DNA from: Desulfotomaculum sp.
Lineage (GTDB): Bacteria; Bacillota; Desulfotomaculia; Desulfotomaculales; Desulfohalotomaculaceae
Assembly: GCA_021129815.1 (NCBI GenBank)
Contig: JAJOKN010000029.1
Span: 1-5,968 of the forward strand
Direction of reading: 5' to 3'
DNA: 5,968 bases
Made by a program: the position numbers and the translations under genes. Positions within the stretch are counted from its first letter, which is position 1. Each line of letters starts with the position of its first letter. This document shows positions 1 to 5,657 of this stretch, in pieces. Below the pieces are notes generated by a model, which saw only the letters and a list, made by a program, of their open reading frames with translations, did no database searches and was not told the DNA's origin.

Positions 1-34
1 GGCTTAACAACGGCATCAAGTTTTTAGATATTTT

Positions 35-658
35 CTAGTAATATTTAATATTTTGAATTTGCTTTACTAAGTACTCAGCCGCCAAAATATCTTCAAGCGA
101 ATTTGATGAAGAAGCCACTACTGTTATTCCAGATTTTTTAAGTTTTTTAGCTAATGCTATTGCCCTTTTTGTCCTTGACATTGCAGAATTCAATTCCTTT
201 TCTTCTTTTAAAATCAGCCAACTTTACAGTTTCTGATCCTAAGTTTAGGTAACACAGCACCCACTTAAGCTCCTGCATTATTTATCCCCAAGATAATTTT
301 AGAAATATTAGCTATCCTACTCGACTCAGTTGATATTCTTGGCTCCGTTGCAATTATTGCCTCTTTTCTTTTACTGCTTCCAATCCTGCTAGCCAGCCGA
401 TACGTTCTGGATTTATAAATACCGGACAAGAAACATTATCTGGCGCAGCTCCATAAATTGACAAAGCCCCAGCATCTAGTGCAGCTTCACAAGTCGTTGA
501 CATATCAATAACATATATTACTACAATTTGATCATTTTTAGCTGCTAATGCTGCTCCACTAGCATCAAATGACAACTGCACACTCAATGACATATCATAA
601 AACCAAATATCTATCCAATCGAATCTGCCGCCACAATACCAGCAGCTGCCGCCCCCAT
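35..658 (-). pseudogene. Decayed gene for an unrecognised cytoplasmic protein
   Basis: I do not recognise this protein with confidence. Read on the minus strand through successive frames, it gives one continuous, protein-like sequence of about 200 residues. It begins near ATG 656-658 (MGAAAAGIVAADSIG), moves to the frame containing IDMSTTCEAALDAGALSIYG, then EAIIATEPRISTESSRIANI, and ends with VVASSSNSLEDILAAEYLVK before a TAG at 35-37. The lesions I see are frameshifts near 611-614, 363-371, 240 and 182, and an in-frame TAA at 265-267. No signal peptide or membrane segment is visible. The alternation of hydrophobic strands and small residues suggests a Rossmann-like alpha/beta protein. The D-V-I-D-M-S-T-T pattern followed by AALDAGA faintly recalls the ComB (2-phosphosulfolactate phosphatase) family, but this is a guess. 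It lies directly downstream of the DUF3866 remnant, so the two may once have been an operon. Confidence 0.6.
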
Positions 659-668
659 AAAAAATTTT

Positions 669-1026
669 GTGATGACTCAATCCTATGTGCCTGTATCTTT
701 TATCTGCAAAACTAATACGTGCAGCAGCTATAGCACGACCACCCAAAGTATGTACAGCGTTTATTGTTTGTCCTTGTTCTATAAATGTGTCCTTTATCAT
801 CAATATCAATTTTATCAGTATTTTAGTAATTACAAAATGATGCCCTCCAGTGCCCAGTTTTTTTGTGAACAGCAGTTGTATTTAAAATCACGCTATCTCC
901 AACATTTACTCTTCCCGTTAATTTGTTATAATTTAAAGCAGTATATTTTTCCTCATTTATTGATACTAATATATCATATTGGTTATTCAGAATTTCAACT
1001 ACCGTATCACGCCTAATACGTATCAT
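669..1026 (-). pseudogene. DUF3866-family protein, internally deleted and frameshifted remnant
   Basis: The N-terminal part starts at ATG 1024-1026 (MIRIRRDTVVEILNNQ) and includes LTGRVNVGDSVILNTTAV, which matches the conserved start of DUF3866 proteins. The reading frame then breaks at a run of seven T (858-864 on the plus strand). In the next frame it resumes as LGTGGHHFVI, the expected continuation. After about 15 more residues it jumps to FIEQGQTINAVHTLGG and AARISFADKRYRHIGLSHH, which is the conserved C-terminal third of the family. The intervening 150-200 residues found in complete members are missing, and so is everything after SHH. DUF3866 proteins are roughly 350-400 residues and have no established function that I know of. 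No Shine-Dalgarno sequence precedes the ATG, and the IS fragment lies about 70 bp upstream. The family assignment is from memory of conserved motifs. Confidence 0.72.
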
Positions 1027-1093
1027 AAAATAATATTGATTTTAGTGTAAAAAGTCTTAGTTTTAGCTGGAAAATAATCTCAATATATAGCAA

Positions 1094-1166
1094 TTTATAG
1101 TGATTTATGGTATAATGTAAGGCAATAAGAAGCAATTTGAGATTAATTATGAATAATCACTATAAA
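1094..1166. repeat. 12-bp inverted repeat flanking the transposase promoter and RBS
   Basis: TTTATAGTGATT at 1094-1105 is the exact reverse complement of AATCACTATAAA at 1155-1166. The 49-bp interval contains the transposase extended -10 box. The right arm ends one base before the GGGGTGAG ribosome-binding region (1168-1175). A transcript started at the internal promoter would contain only the right arm, while a transcript entering from outside would contain both and could fold. This arrangement resembles the protective hairpins known at the ends of IS10 and IS50. The left arm probably lies close to the left end of the element. Confidence 0.6.
1108..1116 (+). promoter_or_regulatory. Extended -10 promoter for the transposase fragment
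   Basis: TGGTATAAT is a perfect TGn-TATAAT extended -10 element. No good -35 hexamer lies 16-18 bp upstream, which is acceptable for an extended -10 promoter. Transcription would start near 1122-1124, about 50 nt before the coding start of the transposase fragment. The box lies within the loop of the 1094-1166 inverted repeat. Confidence 0.5.
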
Positions 1167-1170
1167 CGGG

Positions 1171-1440
1171 GTGAGAACAATATTTAGAGAAAATAACAAC
1201 CATCTTCAGTTCTCTATACTGGAAAGCACTAACTGGATGAATCCAAGTATTAAGGCCAAATTAGAAAAATCATGGGCTACCATATTCTATGAGCATGTGT
1301 TCTGTAATATTGATGAAAAGCCTTTTTCAGTGCTTTACAGCGATATAGGAAGACCCAATTTTCCTGTAAATATTCTTCTTTCCCTTGAATACATCAAACA
1401 TTTAAAAAACTATTCAGATGATGAACTTATTGATAATTTT
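1171..1440 (+). pseudogene. Transposase N-terminal fragment (DUF772-type, IS1182/IS5-like)
   Basis: The fragment encodes about 90 residues of a DDE transposase. NWMNPSIKAKLEKSWATIFY and the DUF772-like segment PVNILLSLEYIKHLKNYSDD (about residues 65-84), followed by ELIDNF, are typical of IS1182/IS5-like elements. The catalytic DDE domain and right end are absent: similarity stops at DNF (about codon 90), after which an unrelated sequence begins, and the frame runs to TGA at 1456-1458. The open frame can start at GTG 1171, but that codon lies inside the GGGGTGAG ribosome-binding sequence. Related proteins start MFRE, which here reads ATA-TTT-AGA-GAA from 1180, so the original ATG start appears mutated to ATA. 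The fragment cannot transpose by itself. The family assignment is from remembered motifs; the exact IS group is uncertain. Confidence 0.75.
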
Positions 1441-1444
1441 GATA

Positions 1445-1557
1445 AAAAAATACTATGAAAAATACGCAAGCGAAGGAAAAGAGATATACTTTGTTGGCAA
1501 TAAAATTTAGCGAACGAGAAAAAAACATAGTGAAACTTTGAGTGGGAGAGGGTTTAG
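1445..1557 (+). pseudogene. C-terminal remnant of a second AAA-ATPase-like/PD-(D/E)XK (DUF1703) gene
   Basis: Three consecutive frames read together give KKYYEKYASEGKEIYFVG, then IKFSEREKNIVKL, then EWERV and TAG at 1555-1557. This is the characteristic tail of many DUF1703 (PF08011-type) proteins, in which a YxxKY...GKEIYLVGI strand is followed by a short NIV...WE end. Single extra bases at about 1499-1500 and 1537-1539 account for the frame changes. The remnant starts within a few bases of where the transposase similarity ends, so the two fragments were joined by a deletion or by IS-mediated rearrangement. It is not a fragment of the intact downstream gene, whose C-terminus reads differently (KKALLVFIGKKDYVIVEDF). 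It therefore represents a separate, lost family member, once at least about 500 codons long. Confidence 0.7.
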
Positions 1558-1616
1558 AAAGGCGGTTTTATGATAGATTAATCCATTTTTACTTTTCTAT
1601 TTACACTCTTAATCTT

Positions 1617-1643
1617 TTGTTCATATCTCCTTTGTTATATAAT
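1617..1643 (+). promoter_or_regulatory. Possible promoter of the AAA-ATPase-like/PD-(D/E)XK gene
   Basis: TATAAT at 1638-1643 is a consensus -10 box, 47 bp before the ATG at 1691. TTGTTC at 1617-1622 could serve as a -35 box but leaves a short 15-bp spacer and matches the consensus only in TTG. The -10 is convincing by sequence, but such boxes arise often by chance in DNA this AT-rich. Confidence 0.35.
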
Positions 1644-1690
1644 AAAACTTAAGCTTTAAAGTTCCTTTTTTCTAGGGAGTGAAAATTTAA

Positions 1691-3415
1691 ATGAAAATCC
1701 CCTACGGCATATCAAACTTTGAAAGCTTAAGAGAAGAAAACTACATCTATATTGACAAAACAAGCTTCATAGAAGTGCTTGAAAACATCAACAGCAAATA
1801 CCTCTTCTTCATCCGCCCGAGAAGATTTGGAAAAAGCTTATTTTTATCAGTATTAGAACACTACTACGACGTAAACTCAAAAAGTAAATTCAATAAGCTG
1901 TTTGGCGACCTATACATCGGCAAAAACCCGACGCTTTTAAAAAACAGCTATCTGGTATTGAGATTAAACTTTTCAGGCTTGAACACAGAAAACAAAGAAA
2001 AGCTAGAAAATTCATTTAGGCTTAGTTTAGTAAACGATATAGTAGAGTTTATATTCAAGTATAAAAATATTTTTGAAAATGCTTATGAGTTGGAGAAAGA
2101 AATAAATCAAATACAGGATATAAAATCAATATTTAAGTTCATAACAAAAAAAGTGCAAAACAGCGGAAAAAAACTCTACCTAATCATAGACGAATACGAC
2201 CACTTTGCAAACGACATCATAGCGATGGGAGATGATAAACTTTACAAAGACATCATAAGAGCAACAGGCTTTGTAAGAGACTTCTACGAAACAATCAAGA
2301 TAGGTACAGAAAGCACAATAGACAGAATATTCATAACGGGAATATCACCTGTGATGTTAGACGACCTAACAAGCGGCTTCAACATAGCATCAAACCTCAC
2401 ATTAGACCCAAAACTAAACGACATGATGGGCTTTACCGAAGAAGAAGTTGAAAAAGCCATAGACAAGCTCGGCATAGAAGTAACCATGCCCACGACAGGC
2501 AAAAAACTCTCTACAGAAGAGCTTTTGATGGAGCTAAACAAAAACTACAACGGCTATTTATTCAACATAAAAGCAAAGAACAGAGTATATAACCCAGGCA
2601 TGACCTTCTACTTCTTTCAGCAATGTATTGCAAACAAAGAATATCCAGACAACTTAATAGACGACAACATAAAGACAGACTACGGAAGACTGAATCGCCT
2701 AACAGCAAACCAAGAGAACAAAAAGATACTGGAAGAAATCATAAAAAACGAAAACGTAACAGCAAGCATAGCCACGAGATTTTCATTTGACACGATGTAC
2801 GACAGAGAATACTTCGTGTCGCTTTTGTTCTACATGGGGCTTTTAACAATTGATAGACAAGAAAAAACAAGGCTTATACTTAAAATACCAAACTACGTTA
2901 TAAAAACAGTGTTTTGGGAGTATATACTCACAAAGCTAAAAGTAGAGCACAAGATAAGAATAGACTTAGAAGAGATAAGACTAGCAATAGAAGAAATGGC
3001 ATACGAGGGCAGAATAGAGCCTTATGTAAAATATATAAGCAAAAACGTTTTAAATACACTTTCAAACAGGGATTTAATAAAATTTGACGAAAAATACATT
3101 AAACTCATACTGATAGTGTATATATCTGACAGTAACGCCTACCGAATACACAGCGAAAGAGAGATAGAAGAAGGATACATAGACATTTACCTAGAAAAAG
3201 CTCCTCACATGCCTGACATAAAATACGAATGGCTTATAGAACTAAAATACCTAAAAGAAAGCGAAAGAGATAAACTTGAAGAAGTGAAGAAAAGAGGACT
3301 TGAGCAGTTAGAAAGATATGCAAAAAGCAAAAATTTAGCTGATAGAGAAAACTTAAAGAAAGCGCTTTTGGTGTTCATAGGTAAGAAGGATTATGTGATT
3401 GTGGAAGATTTTTGA
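1691..3415 (+). CDS. AAA-ATPase-like protein with C-terminal PD-(D/E)XK nuclease domain (DUF1703)
   Basis: A complete 574-residue protein. The N-terminal AAA-ATPase-like domain (about 1-290) opens with IPYGISNFESLREENYIYID and a P-loop variant, RPRRFGKS (42-49), typical of this family and lacking the first glycine of a classical Walker A. LYLIIDEYDHFAND (162-175) is the Walker-B-like motif with D167, E168 and D170. RIFITGISPVMLDDLTSGFN (from 212) is the conserved sensor-like strand. The C-terminal part carries the nuclease signature: GYIDIY with D498, EWLIELK with E517 and K519, then Q539-x3-Y543, matching D...ExK...QxxxY. No signal peptide or membrane segment is seen, so it should be cytoplasmic. 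The ATG follows AGGGAGTG (1674-1681). Family members occur in many copies in some genomes; their substrate and role are not established, and mobile or defence functions are only conjectured. AAC, TAC and TTC codons are far commoner here than in the flanking genes, consistent with transfer. No operon partner is present. Confidence 0.9.
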   Translation: MKIPYGISNFESLREENYIYIDKTSFIEVLENINSKYLFFIRPRRFGKSLFLSVLEHYYDVNSKSKFNKLFGDLYIGKNPTLLKNSYLVLRLNFSGLNTENKEKLENSFRLSLVNDIVEFIFKYKNIFENAYELEKEINQIQDIKSIFKFITKKVQNSGKKLYLIIDEYDHFANDIIAMGDDKLYKDIIRATGFVRDFYETIKIGTESTIDRIFITGISPVMLDDLTSGFNIASNLTLDPKLNDMMGFTEEEVEKAIDKLGIEVTMPTTGKKLSTEELLMELNKNYNGYLFNIKAKNRVYNPGMTFYFFQQCIANKEYPDNLIDDNIKTDYGRLNRLTANQENKKILEEIIKNENVTASIATRFSFDTMYDREYFVSLLFYMGLLTIDRQEKTRLILKIPNYVIKTVFWEYILTKLKVEHKIRIDLEEIRLAIEEMAYEGRIEPYVKYISKNVLNTLSNRDLIKFDEKYIKLILIVYISDSNAYRIHSEREIEEGYIDIYLEKAPHMPDIKYEWLIELKYLKESERDKLEEVKKRGLEQLERYAKSKNLADRENLKKALLVFIGKKDYVIVEDF

Positions 3416-3447
3416 TACTTGTTGCTGATTAAAAGATATTACTATTC

Positions 3448-3475
3448 TAGGCAATGAAAATTTTAGGCAATGAAA
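3448..3475. repeat. 12-bp direct repeat downstream of the nuclease-ATPase gene
   Basis: TAGGCAATGAAA occurs at 3448-3459 and again at 3464-3475, separated by 4 bp. It lies in the 141-bp space between the convergent nuclease-ATPase and antiporter genes. I found no strong rho-independent terminator in that space. It may be a small duplication or a boundary scar; no function is visible. Confidence 0.45.
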
Positions 3476-3556
3476 GGCTGTAACACAAATTTTTACGAGT
3501 TTATAATCTTTATTGGCGGATTCAATTTAAAAGGTTTAGAATACGCTGAAGTATTA

Positions 3557-4507
3557 TTACACAAACTCAAACAGCTTTCCTATGAAAAACACATAAAATA
3601 CTATAAATATAAACCCGTGCCAGCGGCTTACTTCTTTGTAATGAAATACAAAATAAAACATTATAGTGGCAGCTAGCATAAGCGGGATGCTAAATTCAAT
3701 TAAGTTTTGTGGGATTACTAAAGTACCAATTACAGCTGGAACTCCCATCACAGCTAAAGCATTAAAAATATTTGATCCCAGCACATTGCCAACTGTAATT
3801 TCAGGAATGCCTTTTTTTGCGGCTGCTACAGCTACAGCTAGCTCCGGCAAAGATGTCCCAAGAGCAACAGCGCTGAGTGCTATAACTTCTGGTGCTATAT
3901 TCAAAATTTGTGATAACTTTATTACAGCTTCTACAGTATACTTAGCACCTAAGTATATAAAAAAAGCGCTTAATGCTATTATAAAAAATTCTCTTAACAA
4001 AAACGAAAGTTTGTCTTTAGAAGGCATATTATTATTACTTGTATTGTCATCACTGCTTTTGCGCACTGCGTATATTATATACATAGCCATTATAACAAGG
4101 CATAACATTGCCTCTCGTGCAACAAATTTTCCATCATATGCAAAAAAAGCAAGCAAGAAAGCAGAAGCCACTAGAAAAAACAAGTCAACATTAATGTCAG
4201 CTCTGTTGACAATTATTTTACTTCCAATTAATGCAGCTAAACCAAAAACCAAAAAAATATTTGTGATATTCGACCCCACTACATTTCCAGAAACTATTTC
4301 TGAAGAACCTTTTAACACAGCCATGACAGATGAAGCTAGCTCTGGCAGAGAAGTGCCTATGGCTACTACAGTTGCACCAATTATTACATTGGGCATACAT
4401 AACAATTTGCCTGTTTTTTCTGCAGATGTAGTAAAAAAATCAGCAGATTTTATCAATACAATTAGGCTTATTACAAAAATTGCAAGCCAAATAAGTAGAG
4501 AAGACAT
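3557..4507 (-). CDS. Calcium/sodium antiporter (CaCA family, YrbG-like)
   Basis: A 316-residue inner-membrane protein with about ten predicted hydrophobic helices and the two inverted alpha-repeats of the Na+/Ca2+ exchanger family. Alpha-1 holds GATVVAIGTSLPELASS (44-60) and SGNVVGSNITNIFLVFG (73-89). Alpha-2 holds ALSAVALGTSLPELAVA (210-226) and VGNVLGSNIFNALAVMG (239-255). The acidic E of each GTSLPEL and the GN..GSN motifs form the ion-binding centre in this family. A short hydrophilic loop (about 150-166, SSDDNTSNNNMPSKDK) joins the halves, and the length is normal for bacterial members. The expected role is cation exchange across the cytoplasmic membrane, probably Ca2+ export coupled to Na+ or H+; the exact ions cannot be read from sequence. 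ATG 4505-4507 is preceded by AGGAAG (plus-strand 4519-4524) at 11 nt spacing. It is convergent with the nuclease-ATPase gene and downstream of the K+ channel gene on the same strand. Confidence 0.93.
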   Translation of the reverse strand: MSSLLIWLAIFVISLIVLIKSADFFTTSAEKTGKLLCMPNVIIGATVVAIGTSLPELASSVMAVLKGSSEIVSGNVVGSNITNIFLVFGLAALIGSKIIVNRADINVDLFFLVASAFLLAFFAYDGKFVAREAMLCLVIMAMYIIYAVRKSSDDNTSNNNMPSKDKLSFLLREFFIIALSAFFIYLGAKYTVEAVIKLSQILNIAPEVIALSAVALGTSLPELAVAVAAAKKGIPEITVGNVLGSNIFNALAVMGVPAVIGTLVIPQNLIEFSIPLMLAATIMFYFVFHYKEVSRWHGFIFIVFYVFFIGKLFEFV

Positions 4508-4565
4508 TTGAACAAAGACTTCCTTTCAATTGATGCTGTTTAATTCTTACCATATTGTCTACTAA

Positions 4566-4595
4566 ATTATACATAAGCCAACTACTATATAGCAA
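4566..4595 (-). promoter_or_regulatory. Candidate promoter for the antiporter gene
   Basis: On the minus strand, TTGCTA (4590-4595) and TATAAT (4566-4571) are separated by 18 bp, giving a 4/6 -35 match and a perfect -10. The start point would be near 4558, leaving a leader of about 50 nt before the antiporter ATG. A second TATAAT lies further upstream (about 4640) but lacks a -35 partner. This would let the antiporter be expressed apart from the channel gene. Confidence 0.45.
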
Positions 4596-4678
4596 GGAAT
4601 AATACGATGAAATTATTATAGATACTGTATTTGTAAATTATACACCTATTTTAAGCTGTTATTTTGTTTGCTAAAAAA

Positions 4679-5470
4679 TTAGTTTTTTTTGTTTTTAGTA
4701 TAACAGAACTTTATCAATTCAAGCAATTCGTCAAATTCTTGCTTATCTAAGCTTTCTACCTTTTCTATTTTTGATATGATGACTTGTTTGAGTTTGGCAT
4801 CTAGCGTTTGTGGCTTCTTTTTCTTTAGTATACGGTCAACAAAATATGTTGCAATTGTACCTGTGAGCATTCCTAAAAAACCTATGCCTGTAATCATTAA
4901 AAATGCGGCTAAAATACGTCCATATGTTGTCACTGGAGAAATATCTCCATATCCAACTGTAGTTATTGTAACAACTGACCACCAAAGAGCATCGCCAAAG
5001 TTTTTTATATTACCTGTATCTCTTTCAAAATGTTGTATGCCAACTGCACCTAAAAGAGCAATTGCTATAGTGGCAATTGTTACGTAGTGCAAGTTGTTTG
5101 TTTGAAATAAAGATACAACTGTTTTGTAATATTTTTTAAAGATTATGATTGCTCTAAACAAACGTATCAAACGTATAAGGTAAACTAACCGTACAAGGCG
5201 CGCTAATTGAAATATTGATTCAAATGGTATAATAGCTATCAACTCGGGTATATGTGTTTTGATAAAGTGTTTTTTGTCTTTCGCAACAGCCAAGCGAACA
5301 AAGTAATCAACAGCAAATATTATTAAAACTGCTTTATTGATATATGCATGTATCTTGAGTTCATAGCTGCTTATAGGCATAAAAATTTCTCTAAATACTG
5401 TTACTGCCACCAATAATGCTAAAAACACCATTGTGAGTTCATATAAAAATTTTAATTTTGTAAGATTCAT
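4679..5470 (-). CDS. Voltage-sensor-type potassium channel (six transmembrane helices)
   Basis: A 263-residue cytoplasmic-membrane ion channel. S1 lies near 9-28 and S2 near 43-61, with the typical VDYFVRL ending. S3 is near 74-84 (PELIAIIPF). S4 is arginine-rich, RLVRLVYLIRLIRLFR at 91-106, with Arg at 91, 94, 100, 103 and 106 and Tyr at 97 breaking the every-third spacing. S5 spans about 126-145. The pore helix and selectivity filter read WWSVVTITTVGYGD (163-176), the K+ signature. S6 spans about 186-211. A short basic and charged cytoplasmic tail (about 213-263) may form a helical bundle, and no RCK/TrkA or cyclic-nucleotide domain is present. It should conduct K+ and may respond to membrane voltage; gating cannot be proved from sequence. 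The ATG at 5468-5470 follows AAAGAGGG (plus-strand 5483-5490). It is divergent from the EAL-domain fragment and 171 bp upstream of the antiporter on the same strand. Confidence 0.92.
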   Translation of the reverse strand: MNLTKLKFLYELTMVFLALLVAVTVFREIFMPISSYELKIHAYINKAVLIIFAVDYFVRLAVAKDKKHFIKTHIPELIAIIPFESIFQLARLVRLVYLIRLIRLFRAIIIFKKYYKTVVSLFQTNNLHYVTIATIAIALLGAVGIQHFERDTGNIKNFGDALWWSVVTITTVGYGDISPVTTYGRILAAFLMITGIGFLGMLTGTIATYFVDRILKKKKPQTLDAKLKQVIISKIEKVESLDKQEFDELLELIKFCYTKNKKN

Positions 5471-5528
5471 AATAAGGTTATACCCTCTTTTGCTTTTAAA
5501 ATTTTTTGCAGAATTTGGAACAAATATA

Positions 5529-5568
5529 ACATGAAAAGTAATTTATGTACATGAAAAATAATTATGTA
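5529..5568. repeat. 20-bp imperfect tandem repeat in the channel/EAL intergenic space
   Basis: ACATGAAAAGTAATTTATGT (5529-5548) is followed directly by ACATGAAAAATAATTATGTA (5549-5568). After one base change and a one-base gap, the copies match. The palindrome ATGTACAT (5545-5552) spans the junction. The repeat sits about 60-100 bp upstream of the channel start codon, a place suited to a regulator site, but it matches no operator I recognise. Confidence 0.5.
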
Positions 5569-5634
5569 ATGGTATATGAACTTAATAAAATGTTATTTTC
5601 GCGATAATGAGCGCTTCACTAACTATGATAACAC

Positions 5635-5657
5635 ATTTTTATTTTTAAAATAAAAAT
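5635..5657. repeat. AT-only palindrome upstream of the EAL fragment
   Basis: Positions 5635-5645 and 5647-5657 are perfect reverse complements (11 bp each) around the single base 5646, and every base is A or T. It abuts the start of recognisable EAL-protein similarity. Such a sequence could extrude as a cruciform, bind a protein, or mark a junction, but low complexity alone could produce it. It has no GC stem, so it is not a convincing terminator. Confidence 0.4.

Noticed and set aside
669..1016. A 115-codon plus-strand frame over the DUF3866 remnant
   Set aside because: Its Tyr/Ser/Gln-rich translation looks like antisense of the clear DUF3866 similarity on the minus strand, and it has no ribosome-binding site.
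1083..1093. Shared ATATAGCAA at about 1085-1093 and 4587-4595
   Set aside because: A nine-base AT-rich match is expected by chance and the two contexts are unrelated.
1646..1670. AACTT...AAGTT hairpin followed by a T-run, considered as a terminator
   Set aside because: The stem is only 5 bp with a single GC pair and an 8-base loop, too weak to call in AT-rich DNA.
2284..2541. An 85-codon minus-strand frame inside the nuclease-ATPase gene
   Set aside because: Low-complexity Ser/Met/Val-rich complement of a strongly supported coding gene.
3542..3557. AATAC/GTATT hairpin just after the antiporter stop codon
   Set aside because: A five-base stem with no following T-run on the minus strand; not a convincing rho-independent terminator.
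3470..3676. A 68-codon plus-strand frame between the convergent genes
   Set aside because: It overlaps the 3' end of the antiporter gene on the opposite strand, lacks a Shine-Dalgarno sequence and shows no recognisable motif.
4218..4400. A 60-codon minus-strand frame within the antiporter gene
   Set aside because: It is an alternative frame of the alpha-1 repeat coding region; the Cys/Trp-rich translation is not protein-like.
3666..4511. A 281-codon plus-strand open frame opposite the antiporter gene
   Set aside because: It mirrors the antiporter almost exactly, and its alanine/threonine/serine-rich translation is the expected complement of a membrane protein with strong family motifs on the other strand. 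There is no credible ribosome-binding site.
4776..5087. A 103-codon plus-strand frame inside the channel gene
   Set aside because: It lies opposite the selectivity filter and S6 coding sequence and has no motif of its own.
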